Below are positions 18,292-26,839 of a DNA stretch of 64,000 nt, piece after piece. The notes beneath the pieces were generated by a model. It made no database searches. It was not told the origin of the DNA and was given only the letters and a program-made list of their open reading frames with translations. The DNA lies in NCBI RefSeq assembly GCF_000016065.1, contig NC_009092.1, forward strand, positions 2,356,001 to 2,420,000, in the 5' to 3' direction. The number at the start of each line of letters is the position of its first letter. Position 1 is the first letter of the stretch. Source of the stretch: Shewanella loihica PV-4. GTDB lineage: Bacteria > Pseudomonadota > Gammaproteobacteria > Enterobacterales > Shewanellaceae. Position numbers and translations under genes: made by a program.

Positions 18292-18858
18292 ATGAAACTC
18301 TTCAAATTTGTCCTTGTCTTGGGGCTCTGTGCTCTCAATTTCCAAGCCTTTGCCCAAAAGAATGACAATGATGCCTTAAATCAATTCTATAAGCAGTTCA
18401 GCGTCGCCTTTGAACAGCTAGACGCGGCCGTGATTCAAGATATCTACGCGGAGAATGCCTGCTACATTCCCGAGCAACAGAACAAAGAGATCACCATGGG
18501 GCGCGATAACATTATCGAGCTCTACAAACGCTTCTTTGGCAAGATTAAACATAAGAATGCTCAGATAGAAGTGGATTTTCGCGTGGTCGAGCGCCAGTTA
18601 GACAAACAACAGGCGACCGATGTGGGCTACTATCTTATCCGCTTCTATCCGCCTAAAGAAACCGAAGAACCCGTGAGCGAGTTCGCCGGTAAGTTTGTCA
18701 CCGTCTCCAAGAAGAAGGCAGATGGCAAATGGTACCTCACGGTAGATACCAACAATCGCTCGGAACCGTCGTTTTACTATAGTGCCAAGCCGTTACCTAA
18801 CCTCTATTATGGCCGTCAGTTTTCGACCCTAAACGAGTCAAGCAGCAATCATGATTAA
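18292..18858 (+). CDS. Exported NTF2-like (SnoaL/DUF4440-type) protein
   Basis: A 188-residue protein with a signal peptide (residues 1-21, hydrophobic core FVLVLGLCALNFQAF, cleavage after AFA). The mature N-terminus, LNQFYKQFSVAFEQLDAAVIQDIYAENACYIPE split over residues ~30-62, has the arrangement of the SnoaL/DUF4440 subfamily of NTF2-like cone folds, and GRDNIIELYKRFFG is typical of the second helix. These proteins bind small molecules or act as accessory domains; no catalytic residue can be assigned. It overlaps the following ychJ gene by eight bases, so the two are translationally coupled. The function is unknown. Confidence 0.75.
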   Translation: MKLFKFVLVLGLCALNFQAFAQKNDNDALNQFYKQFSVAFEQLDAAVIQDIYAENACYIPEQQNKEITMGRDNIIELYKRFFGKIKHKNAQIEVDFRVVERQLDKQQATDVGYYLIRFYPPKETEEPVSEFAGKFVTVSKKKADGKWYLTVDTNNRSEPSFYYSAKPLPNLYYGRQFSTLNESSSNHD

Positions 18859-19330
18859 CCCCTCCCTCCCATGCCCCTGTGGCAGGTCGGTGAAAGATAA
18901 ACCCCTAAGCTACAACCAGTGTTGTGAACCTTTTCATCTCGGGGTCATTGCGCCGGATCCCGAATCCTTGATGCGCAGCCGTTATTCGGCTTTCGTGCTC
19001 AAGTTGCACAAGTATCTGATTGCGACCCATCATCCCGATTATCTGGACGGACTGAGTGTCGAGATGCTCGATGAAGAGAATCATACGAGTTGGCTGGGGC
19101 TAAGCGTTAATCGAAGCAGCAGCGCTCAAGATGCGGGAATGGTAGAGTTTCACGCCTGGTACCAAGGTAGCAACGGACTGAACGCCATTCATGAAATCTC
19201 AGACTTTGTGAAGCAAGATGGTCGCTGGTGGTACACCCAGGGCGAGCAACTTGTGCCCAAATACCCCAAACGCAACGCTCCCTGTGTCTGCCAGAGCGGC
19301 AAGAAATTTAAGCAGTGCTGTCTTAAATAG
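18851..19330 (+). CDS. ychJ: YchJ-family protein with SEC-C zinc motifs at both ends
   Basis: A 159-residue protein with SEC-C-type metal-binding motifs at each end: CPCGRSVKDKPLSYNQCC at residues 8-25, and CVCQSGKKFKQCC at residues 145-157. The centre carries the family-typical LMRSRYSAFVLKLHKYLIATHHP. SEC-C motifs bind zinc and in SecA contact ribosomes and SecB; the function of stand-alone YchJ proteins is unknown. The start codon lies eight bases inside the preceding exported-protein gene. It converges on a c-di-GMP protein gene without an obvious terminator. Confidence 0.88.
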   Translation: MINPSLPCPCGRSVKDKPLSYNQCCEPFHLGVIAPDPESLMRSRYSAFVLKLHKYLIATHHPDYLDGLSVEMLDEENHTSWLGLSVNRSSSAQDAGMVEFHAWYQGSNGLNAIHEISDFVKQDGRWWYTQGEQLVPKYPKRNAPCVCQSGKKFKQCCLK

Positions 19331-19453
19331 TTAGATTGGTCATTCAGCCAAACTGGCTATAACGGCTTATACACAACAAGGCTGAGCGCCCACGCAAACT
19401 TTCACGTATAAACCACTACCGCAGCGGATTAGTTAGGAATAGCTATAGTTGTG

Positions 19454-21643
19454 TCAGTGTAGCGGCGTCTCGGCATTGGCTCGCAGGAACTGGCTGAATT
19501 CGGCCTCTCTAAGGGCTGGGCTGTAGAGGAAACCTTGGGCCTGATGACAGCTCAATGCCGATAGGAAAGATTCCTGCTCTGCGGTCTCGACCCCTTCGGC
19601 CGTCAACGACAGATTAAGCGCCTTAGCCATGGCGATGATGGCGCTGACGATCTCGCGGCTCTCACGGCTGACACTCAGATCTGAGATGAAGGATCTGTCT
19701 ATCTTAAGCTTAGAGATGGGGAACTGCTTGAGATAACGCATCGAGCTGTAACCCGTGCCGAAATCGTCGATCGCCAGCCCCACCCCTAGCTCGGCCAGCT
19801 CCTTGCAAAGATGCGTCGCATAGACCACATCTTCCATCAGCTCGGTCTCGGTGATCTCTAAGATCAGGGTATTAGGGCGAATACGGTAACGGGTAACCAG
19901 CTGCCACACCTGATCGTAGAGCTGAGTACTGAAAAACTGCCGCGCCGATACATTCACATGCATAGAGATGTTGATGTTATGATGCTGCCACAGGTTGAGC
20001 TGACGGCAGGCGGCCTCTAACACCCATTCGCCTATGGCGGCGATCATGCCGGTTTGTTCGGCGATATCGATAAAGGCGCCTGGATAGAGCACCCCCTTCT
20101 TGGGGTGGTGCCAACGGATCAAGGCCTCAGCGCCGATATAGGCCTGTCGGCCGAGATCTTTAAGCGGCTGATAATATAGCTCAAACTCACGATTCTTCAG
20201 CGCCGCCTGCAGATCCCGCTCGATCTGTGCATCCTCTTTGAAGGTGTTTAACAGGGCATGGTTGAAGATCTGTATCGCGCTGCCCTGCTTCTTCTTGGCA
20301 TATTGCACTGCGATATCGGCGCAGGTAAGCGCAGAGAACCCTGCCTCCAGGGCATCGATTTCGACCACAGAGAGTGCAGGTTTAGCCTCAAATGATTCGG
20401 CGCCCACCTGCACAGGCAGGCTCAGCTGATGATAGAGGCGCTTGATGGCATAATCCAGGCTCTGCTCATCCTCTACTCCTTGTAGCACCAGGGCAAACTC
20501 ATCGCTGCCCACACGGGCCATCAGCTCCGCCTTCTTGACGCTGGCGAAATGTTTGATACGACGCGCCACCTCGATCAACAGGCTATCGCCCTTCTCGTGA
20601 CCATAGGTATCGTTGAAGCGCTTAAAGCCTCTGAGATCGATCAACATCAGGTGGCCGCTACGGAGTTTTTCCAAGGCGCGATTGAAATAGCTGCGATTAT
20701 AGAGGCCCGTCAGCGAACAGCGCCAGGCTAGACGCTCGAGTTCATTCTGCTGCACCAGCTCTTCCGAGCAATCTTCGGCGGTCACCAAGGCGTAATGGTT
20801 GCCCCTTGGCGTGGTGAAGGGACGCACCCGATAGCGCAGCCAGTAGCTCTCGCCGTCGCGACGGGTCAACTGGGTGTTTCCCTTGGTGATCTTGCCTTGC
20901 TTAACTTGGGCCAGTACCGCATCGGCCTGCACCGGCGATTGCTTAAAGAAATCCAGACAAGCTAGCGATTTGCCTAAGATCTGCTGCTTAGGCACCCCAG
21001 AGATAGCGTGATGGGCGCCGTTGACGTATTCAATCTTATCCGTGGCCAGATTGACTACCATACTGATCTGTTCAGACTGCTCTATCGCCTTCAAGAACAG
21101 ACTCAGGCGTTCGTCTGTGTCGTAGGCTCTCTGGGTGGCCAGGGTCAACGCCAGCTGATCGGCGACTTGAGAGACGATATGGATTTCGCTTTCCGGCCAT
21201 TCATGGGGATGCAAAGATTCGAGATAGAGCACACCTTCAAGATGGCCATTGATCCGAATCGCCACATCGAGATGGGACACCACAGCGTTGGCCGTCAGAT
21301 GCTCACGAATCTCGGCGACGCGGCAGTCCTGCTCCACGTCGATCACATCTATGATACGACCGCGTTTGAGTTGTTCGAAATAGTTAGGACAGAGACCCTG
21401 TGCGGGACGCGAAGCATGATTCAGAGAAGACTGATTAAATGAAGCTTGGCTTTGAGAACCCGAAAGAGCTATGAGCTCACTGGTCTCGCAACCGGAAAAC
21501 AGGCAAACACCTATGTTGTCGACCTTCAGGGATTGACTGAGCAGATCACAGGCAAGCTCGGCCGTCTCTTTAAACTGGCCTTCTTGTTTTTGCGTCGAAT
21601 TGACTATCGTTTCAAGCAGATGTTGAAATTGTCGCTTGGTCAT
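19454..21643 (-). CDS. GAF-PAS-GGDEF-EAL c-di-GMP protein, probable phosphodiesterase
   Basis: A 729-residue soluble signalling protein with no membrane segment. The order is a GAF-type domain (residues ~20-165), a PAS domain (~185-300, with DKIEYVNGAHHAISG), a GGDEF domain (~305-465) and an EAL domain (~475-725). The cyclase signature reads GSDEF, one residue off GGDEF, so cyclase activity is doubtful. The EAL domain looks intact: EALIRWHHP, EITETEL, IDDFGTGYSS, KIDRSFI and AEGVETAEQ provide the metal ligands and catalytic lysine. It is therefore most likely a c-di-GMP phosphodiesterase controlled by a small ligand or redox signal. It is monocistronic. Confidence 0.9.
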   Translation of the reverse strand: MTKRQFQHLLETIVNSTQKQEGQFKETAELACDLLSQSLKVDNIGVCLFSGCETSELIALSGSQSQASFNQSSLNHASRPAQGLCPNYFEQLKRGRIIDVIDVEQDCRVAEIREHLTANAVVSHLDVAIRINGHLEGVLYLESLHPHEWPESEIHIVSQVADQLALTLATQRAYDTDERLSLFLKAIEQSEQISMVVNLATDKIEYVNGAHHAISGVPKQQILGKSLACLDFFKQSPVQADAVLAQVKQGKITKGNTQLTRRDGESYWLRYRVRPFTTPRGNHYALVTAEDCSEELVQQNELERLAWRCSLTGLYNRSYFNRALEKLRSGHLMLIDLRGFKRFNDTYGHEKGDSLLIEVARRIKHFASVKKAELMARVGSDEFALVLQGVEDEQSLDYAIKRLYHQLSLPVQVGAESFEAKPALSVVEIDALEAGFSALTCADIAVQYAKKKQGSAIQIFNHALLNTFKEDAQIERDLQAALKNREFELYYQPLKDLGRQAYIGAEALIRWHHPKKGVLYPGAFIDIAEQTGMIAAIGEWVLEAACRQLNLWQHHNINISMHVNVSARQFFSTQLYDQVWQLVTRYRIRPNTLILEITETELMEDVVYATHLCKELAELGVGLAIDDFGTGYSSMRYLKQFPISKLKIDRSFISDLSVSRESREIVSAIIAMAKALNLSLTAEGVETAEQESFLSALSCHQAQGFLYSPALREAEFSQFLRANAETPLH

Positions 21644-21802
21644 AAAATCCTACTGCCGATAACCTTTGCCAATAAAAAGGTTATCAAGGTAAAAACCGCC
21701 AAAGACGGTACAACATAGATGTTATTGTTATTATTTAACGTTCAATTTGTGCACATTACACGAATAACTAGCTAATTAGCAAGCAAATATAGCAAGCCCC
21801 TA

Positions 21803-22090
21803 TTAGAGGCCATGCTCGAGTTGAAAAATCATCTTCTCGGCGCTGTAACCAAAGGTCAGACGTAGCTCCAGGGCGCCTTCTACCGCCTTAATGTCACTCT
21901 CCACACCCTCGAAACGCTGTTTGGCCGCTTCAGCCAAGGCTTGCAACTCACTCTGGGCCTTGTCACCCTCGCGAACCAGAGTCAGTACTGTGTCAAATTC
22001 ATCGATCACAGCGCCTATGTCGGCATAGCTGCCACAATCGTTACAGGTATCGTTGACTAACTCGGATTGACCTTCTTGAATCTTCTTCAT
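21803..22090 (-). CDS. YfcZ/YiiS-family (DUF406) small protein
   Basis: A 95-residue protein matching the DUF406 family of E. coli YfcZ and YiiS. It has an N-terminal cysteine pair (CNDCGSYADIGAVID) and the family-typical C-terminal strand-helix ELRLTFGYSAEKMIFQLE. The function of the family is unknown; the cysteines suggest metal binding. The gene ends 72 bases upstream of nothing it clearly shares an operon with; the VC2046-like gene lies 72 bases before it on the same strand and may be co-transcribed. Confidence 0.8.
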   Translation of the reverse strand: MKKIQEGQSELVNDTCNDCGSYADIGAVIDEFDTVLTLVREGDKAQSELQALAEAAKQRFEGVESDIKAVEGALELRLTFGYSAEKMIFQLEHGL

Positions 22091-22162
22091 TTTGACGCTT
22101 AACCTTTTAACTGAAAATGCTCTTAGCTATATATAGCAAAACCCGAGCGTTCGCACTTAAAA

Positions 22163-22651
22163 CTAAGCCAAAATGTCTCCTAACGCACGTTGCCTGACGA
22201 TCTGCTCGGTAAAATGGGGCAGCTCCATCACAGGTGCATCGGCGTCGAGTTCATTATGAAAACGTGCCAGGGTAACGGGATCGCAGTTAGCCAACACCTC
22301 TTGCATCGCCAGTGGATCTCGCCCTCTATGCACCAAAGGCTCGGGGTTTAAATATTGCTGTAGATGAAAACCACAGAGACCCGCTTGATGAAACTGCTCA
22401 CTATTATCTCTGTCTTCACCCAGATGCAGTGCGCTGGTCAGGGGCTGAGCGTCCGGTAACTCAAACTGACGCTTGAGTTTCGCTTCAAGATCACTGGGGG
22501 TTTGCTCCAGGTTAAACTGCGCCATATCGCGGGCGTCGTTAGACAACATGGCCAGCAGCAGACCAAATTCGCCCCGGCGATGATCGACTATCGCCTGGTT
22601 GAGTCGGGTCCCCAATTGATTTTCGTTGATGATCAACTGACTAGTTCGCAT
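22163..22651 (-). CDS. VC2046/SO_2500-family conserved protein
   Basis: A 162-residue soluble protein that I recognise by length, charge pattern and location as the VC2046/SO_2500 family of Vibrio and Shewanella. It starts with LIINENQLGTRLNQAI, has a central HLGEDRDNSEQFHQAG and ends ELPHFTEQIVRQRALGDILA. No catalytic motif, signal or membrane segment is seen, and the function is unknown. It lies upstream of the DUF406 gene on the same strand and divergently from the tRNA-Tyr cluster. Confidence 0.7.
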   Translation of the reverse strand: MRTSQLIINENQLGTRLNQAIVDHRRGEFGLLLAMLSNDARDMAQFNLEQTPSDLEAKLKRQFELPDAQPLTSALHLGEDRDNSEQFHQAGLCGFHLQQYLNPEPLVHRGRDPLAMQEVLANCDPVTLARFHNELDADAPVMELPHFTEQIVRQRALGDILA

Positions 22652-22732
22652 AAAAAAACATCAATAAAACAGCTCGTTGCTATTTAATCGACCGCTTGCG
22701 CCATAACTTTAGTAATTATTTTAAATTGGGGC

Positions 22733-22761
22733 TTTACAGCGCCAACGATTCTGACTACTAT
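22733..22761 (+). promoter_or_regulatory. Sigma-70 promoter of the tRNA-Tyr cluster
   Basis: TTTACA at 22733 and TACTAT at 22756 are separated by 17 bases and followed by the GC-rich discriminator TGCCGCCGC, typical of stringently controlled stable-RNA promoters. The first tRNA begins 15 bases after the -10 box. Confidence 0.75.
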
Positions 22762-22776
22762 TGCCGCCGCAATTGA

Positions 22777-22861
22777 GGAGGGGTTCCCGAGTGGCCAAAG
22801 GGATCAGACTGTAAATCTGACGGCTCAGCCTTCGAAGGTTCGAATCCTTCTCCCTCCACCA
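22777..22861 (+). tRNA. tRNA-Tyr (GTA), copy 1
   Basis: An 85-nt class II tRNA with encoded CCA, anticodon GTA in ACTGTAAATC, a long variable arm, and T-arm GGTTCGAATCC. Acceptor strand GGAGGGG pairs with the CTCCCTCC end. It is identical to the two copies that follow. Confidence 0.97.
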
Positions 22862-22892
22862 TTTGCCTACAATGTATTAAAGAGATACTCGT

Positions 22893-22977
22893 GGAGGGGT
22901 TCCCGAGTGGCCAAAGGGATCAGACTGTAAATCTGACGGCTCAGCCTTCGAAGGTTCGAATCCTTCTCCCTCCACCA
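22893..22977 (+). tRNA. tRNA-Tyr (GTA), copy 2
   Basis: Identical over all 85 nt to copy 1, with CCA encoded. It begins 31 bases after copy 1, so it is probably processed from the same transcript. Confidence 0.97.
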
Positions 22978-23017
22978 TCTTTATCTTGTTATTACCTTGT
23001 ACTGCTGTAAAAAATAT

Positions 23018-23102
23018 GGAGGGGTTCCCGAGTGGCCAAAGGGATCAGACTGTAAATCTGACGGCTCAGCCTTCGAAGGTTCGAATCCTTCTCCCTCCAC
23101 CA
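23018..23102 (+). tRNA. tRNA-Tyr (GTA), copy 3
   Basis: Identical over all 85 nt to copies 1 and 2, with CCA encoded and a T-run directly downstream that may end the transcript. The spacers between the copies differ in sequence; only the tRNA units are the same. Confidence 0.97.
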
Positions 23103-23395
23103 TTTTTTCTCCCGCGTTATCTTAGCTTTATCCTAAACCTCAGTTTTATCTTAAAACTTAGCTTCCCCGTTTGTTTTACCTATTGCCATAAAACGCATCT
23201 GTTTTTAAGGAAAACTAATTCATCCCGTTTGCTACCCACTGCAACATACTGCTTAAGCCATTTTCCAGTCGATCCTTCAATCATCACAACAAGCGCCCTC
23301 GACGCTCGGTCGCATTTCTTTTCGATTTTCCTTTTCGTTATAATTTATTTCGTTAAGCTATAAGGTCTATCCGCTCAATAACCTCAGGAGCCACA

Positions 23396-24457
23396 ATGGA
23401 TCAATCTTGGGTCAACCAGGCCATCGCAAAGATCGAGGCTGATTATCAACGCAGTGCAGACACTCATCTGATCAAGCTGGAACTGCCCATGCTGCCCTGC
23501 ATCGATATCTACCTAAAAGATGAAAGCACCCATCCCACAGGCAGCCTCAAGCATCGCCTGGCGCGCTCTCTGTTTCTCTACGCCCTGTGTAACGGCTGGA
23601 TCACCCAAGATACGCCCATTATCGAATCCTCCTCCGGTAGCACCGCAGTGTCCGAGGCCTACTTCGCACGCCTGCTGGGGCTGCCCTTCATCGCCGTGAT
23701 GCCCGCCTCGACCGCCAAGAAGAAGATCCAACAGATCGAGTTTTATGGTGGACGCTGCCATTTCGTCGAGCATTCGAGTCAGATCTACGCCGAGTCACAA
23801 CGCCTGGCCGAAGAGCTATCGGGCCACTATATGGATCAGTTTACCTACGCAGAGCGAGCCACCGACTGGCGCGGTAACAACAATATCGCCAACTCTATCT
23901 TCGAGCAGATGCAAAGAGAGCCGCATCCCGTCCCCAGCTGGATCGTGATGAGCCCAGGCACGGGCGGCACCTCGGCCACCATAGGCCGCTATATTCGTTA
24001 CCAGTGTGCCAAGACCAAGCTTTGTGTGGTGGACCCAGAAAATTCGGTGTTCTACGACTATTACCATAGTGGCGATGCCAGTATCAGCTGCGCCGGCGCC
24101 AGCCGTATCGAAGGCATAGGCCGTCCGCGGGCAGAGCCCTCTTTTATCCCAGGGGTTGTCGACCATATGGTCAAGATTGATGACAGCGCATCGATCGCCA
24201 CCATCTATTGGTTAGAGACGCTGATCGGCCGCAAGGCAGGCCCTTCGACCGGCACCAACCTCTATGGCGCCCTGCAACTGGCGAGCGAAATGCATGCCAA
24301 CGGCCAAACCGGCTCTATCGTTACCCTGCTATGCGACTCGGGAGATCGTTATCTCGATACCTACTACGACAAGCAATGGGTAGATGAGCATATCGGCGAC
24401 ATTACTGAGTATCAGGCCAAGCTAGCGGCCTTTAATGAGTCGGGTCATTTGGAATAG
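23396..24457 (+). CDS. PLP-dependent Cds1-type L-cysteine desulfhydrase
   Basis: A 353-residue fold-type II PLP enzyme. The leading block matches Mycobacterium Cds1 closely: [11 protein letters not shown], then [20 protein letters not shown] with the PLP lysine at residue 52, then [19 protein letters not shown] and [21 protein letters not shown]-phosphate loop residues lie in [17 protein letters not shown]. Cds1 converts cysteine to sulfide, pyruvate and ammonia. Cysteine synthase activity is a possible alternative, but the Cds1-like insertions favour degradation. It is transcribed alone, with AGGAG before the ATG and a terminator shared with the convergent queE. Confidence 0.85.
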   Translation: MDQSWVNQAIAKIEADYQRSADTHLIKLELPMLPCIDIYLKDESTHPTGSLKHRLARSLFLYALCNGWITQDTPIIESSSGSTAVSEAYFARLLGLPFIAVMPASTAKKKIQQIEFYGGRCHFVEHSSQIYAESQRLAEELSGHYMDQFTYAERATDWRGNNNIANSIFEQMQREPHPVPSWIVMSPGTGGTSATIGRYIRYQCAKTKLCVVDPENSVFYDYYHSGDASISCAGASRIEGIGRPRAEPSFIPGVVDHMVKIDDSASIATIYWLETLIGRKAGPSTGTNLYGALQLASEMHANGQTGSIVTLLCDSGDRYLDTYYDKQWVDEHIGDITEYQAKLAAFNESGHLE

Positions 24458-24527
24458 CCAGCCTGTCTGACCAATTCTCAAGCAGGAACTTTAGAGAAGA
24501 TAAGTAGGCTCTAGGAGTCACAAACGA

Positions 24528-24574
24528 AAAACGGCGCCTTTAACTGTTTACTCCCGGTTGGCGCCGTTTTTTTA
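24528..24574. terminator. Bidirectional terminator between the desulfhydrase gene and queE
   Basis: AAAACGGCGCC at 24529-24539 pairs with GGCGCCGTTTT starting at 24561 around a 21-base loop, with a T-run of seven. Confidence 0.85.
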
Positions 24575-24598
24575 TGTGAATATAAGTGTCTCTGATAC

Positions 24599-25267
24599 TT
24601 AATCGATATTCAGATATTTATGGGTCTGAATAGAGAGGCGCCAGTTACGCTCGATGCAGACCTTCATCGCCAGCTCGGTGGCGCGGGGCTTCTGGCTAAT
24701 CGGCTGCAGGCAGATGGTCTTGCCTAGGGTATCAATGCCTTTAAGCAGCTCGTCGAGCTCCTCGATATGGGAGGCCTTGGCTACCGGGTGTTTGATCTCA
24801 TCGGCGCGTTCCAGCGCCTGCTCTAACACCTTATAACCGCCCTTCATGTTGATCTTAGGCGACACCGTCACCCAGGCACGGGGATCGACTAACACGTCGA
24901 AGGTCCCGCTTGTCTCAATTTGACACTGCATGCCGGCATCGGCAAAGGCCTGAGTCAAGGCGATAAGATCATAGATACAAGGCTCGCCGCCGGTGATCAC
25001 CACATGTTTGGCGCTAAAGCCCTGCACCTTGAAGTGCATCAACAGCTCACGGGCATCCAGCTCGGCCCAGCGGCCGATGGCGCCATCCACCTGGATCACT
25101 TGCTCAGAGGAGACGCGGTTCTCGGCTAAGGTTTCCCAGGTATGTTTGGTATCGCACCAGGAACATCCCACAGGGCAGCCCTGCAGACGGACGAAGATCG
25201 CCGGCACGCCCGTGTATACCCCTTCACCTTGGATGGTTTCAAAAACTTCATTAACCGGATACTTCAT
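24599..25267 (-). CDS. queE: 7-carboxy-7-deazaguanine synthase
   Basis: A 222-residue radical-SAM enzyme making 7-carboxy-7-deazaguanine for queuosine. The ATG at 25267 gives MKYPVNEVFETIQGEG, matching the E. coli start, and follows a GAGG site; an upstream in-frame ATG at 25366 would add 33 unrelated residues. The radical-SAM cluster is CPVGCSWC, followed by TKHTW. VVITGGEPC contains the SAM-binding GGE, and LSIQTHKYLNID closes the protein as in E. coli. It is divergent from queC, the next enzyme in the pathway, across a 184-bp gap. Confidence 0.96.
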   Translation of the reverse strand: MKYPVNEVFETIQGEGVYTGVPAIFVRLQGCPVGCSWCDTKHTWETLAENRVSSEQVIQVDGAIGRWAELDARELLMHFKVQGFSAKHVVITGGEPCIYDLIALTQAFADAGMQCQIETSGTFDVLVDPRAWVTVSPKINMKGGYKVLEQALERADEIKHPVAKASHIEELDELLKGIDTLGKTICLQPISQKPRATELAMKVCIERNWRLSIQTHKYLNID

Positions 25268-25451
25268 CTTAAACCTCGTCACTTGCGGGCGGCTTTTATA
25301 GAAGATTTTGCCCCTACAAGCAAGTATAACCCCATTAATTCCCCAAGGTTTCACCAATTTGTCCATGGCTTAGGCGGATCGCCACAAGAAAATTTGCAAG
25401 GCCTTCATGGTCAGTTAAACTATCGACAAATTTTCTATCCGGACAGAGCAG

Positions 25452-26135
25452 ATGTCTAAAGCTGTTGTTGTGTTTAGTGGCGGACAAGACTCCACCACCT
25501 GTTTAATTCAAGCCCTGAATCAATATGATGAAGTGCATGCGGTTACCTTCGATTATGGCCAGCGCCACAGCGAAGAGATTGCCACCGCCGCCAAGCTGGC
25601 CAAGGACCTCAAAGTCGACAGCCACAAGATATTAGATGTAACCGTGCTGAACGAGCTGGCTATCTCTGCCCTGACCCGTGATGCCATTCCCGTATCCAAC
25701 GAGCTGATGGATAACGGCCTGCCCAACACCTTCGTGCCTGGGCGTAACATACTGTTTCTCACCTTGGCCGGGATCTACGCCTATCAGCTGGGCGCCGAAA
25801 GTGTGATCACCGGCGTGTGTGAAACCGACTTCTCCGGCTATCCAGATTGTCGCGATTCATTTATCAAGGCGATGCAATCGGCGCTCGAGCAGGGAATGGA
25901 TCGTGAACTTAAGCTCGTCACTCCCTTAATGTGGCTTAACAAGGCCCAGACCTGGGCACTGGCAGACAAGTACCACAGCCTGGAGCTGGTTAGAGACCAG
26001 ACCCTCACCTGCTATAACGGTATCGTCGGCAGCGGCTGCGGCACCTGCCCCGCCTGCCTGCTGAGAGCCAAGGGACTGAATGACTATCTGGATGACAAAG
26101 CAGGTGTCATGGCCGAACTGGACGCAAAATGTTAG
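25452..26135 (+). CDS. queC: 7-cyano-7-deazaguanine synthase
   Basis: A 227-residue PP-loop ATPase that converts 7-carboxy-7-deazaguanine to preQ0 with ammonia and ATP. The PP-loop is [13 protein letters not shown] at residues 6-18; the zinc site is formed by [10 protein letters not shown] and the preceding conserved cysteine near the C-terminus. [13 protein letters not shown] and [14 protein letters not shown] are also family-typical. The final seven bases overlap the start of the rhombosortase gene, so both are probably translated from one message. Confidence 0.97.
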
Positions 26136-26713
26136 GTCGGCTGACGTCGCGCGCTACGCCCTATGGCGTGGTGCTGGGGATCAGCATACTCTGCAGCCTG
26201 CTCTACTTTCTCCACCTTGACGGCACGCTCGCCTTTCGCCGCAGTGCCATCGCGCACGGAGAGTGGTGGCGCCTGGTTAGCGGCAATCTGCTGCACACCA
26301 ATCATTGGCACCTGCTGATGAATCTGGCGGGTCTGTGGGTGATCAGTTTTCTGCACGAGAACCACTACCGCGCCGGTAATTTCACCCTGCTGTTTGCCTT
26401 GCTCTGTCTGCTACAGGGACTGGGGCTCTACTGGTTTTTCCCCATCTTAGGCGGTTATGTAGGCCTCAGCGGCATGTTGCATGGTTTATTTGCCTACGGC
26501 GCCCTCAAAGATATTCAGATGAAGATCCGCTCCGGCTACCTGCTGTTTGCCGGCGTCTGCTTTAAGGTGGCTTATGAGCAATATTACGGCGCCACGGATC
26601 AGATCACTAAGCTGATCGATGCCAGGGTCGCCACCGAGGCGCATCTAGTAGGCGTGATCAGCGGCGTGCTGGTCTTTTTGCTCTATCGTCTCATCAGGCG
26701 ACTGGCGCGCTAA
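26129..26713 (+). CDS. rrtA: Rhombosortase-type rhomboid intramembrane protease
   Basis: A 194-residue inner-membrane serine protease with about six membrane segments. The catalytic pair is Ser114 in GLSGMLHG and His172 in [21 protein letters not shown] at residues 56-70 is the conserved rhomboid helix. The GxSGxxHG plus AHxxG form with this short length fits the rhombosortase subfamily, which cleaves proteins with a GlyGly-CTERM tail. None of the complete proteins in this window carries such a tail, so substrates are elsewhere. It overlaps queC by seven bases. A general rhomboid with another substrate range is the alternative. Confidence 0.82.
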
Positions 26714-26786
26714 TGACCAGGCACTAATGACAAAGCGCTAATAACCTAGTTAAGGCATTGCTTATAACATTGGCTCTGAAAAGATA

Positions 26787-26812
26787 AAAAGGCTCACCTA
26801 GGTGAGCCTTTT
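26787..26812. terminator. Bidirectional terminator between rrtA and uvrB
   Basis: AAAAGGCTCACC and GGTGAGCCTTTT form a perfect stem with a two-base centre and flanking A- and T-runs. Confidence 0.9.
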
Positions 26813-26839
26813 CTTTGTTGCATCGCTTATGCGTGTGTA

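Noticed and set aside
22986..23363. 125-codon frame through the third tRNA-Tyr
   Set aside because: It runs through a tRNA gene, and the rest is low-complexity Phe/Leu without a ribosome site.
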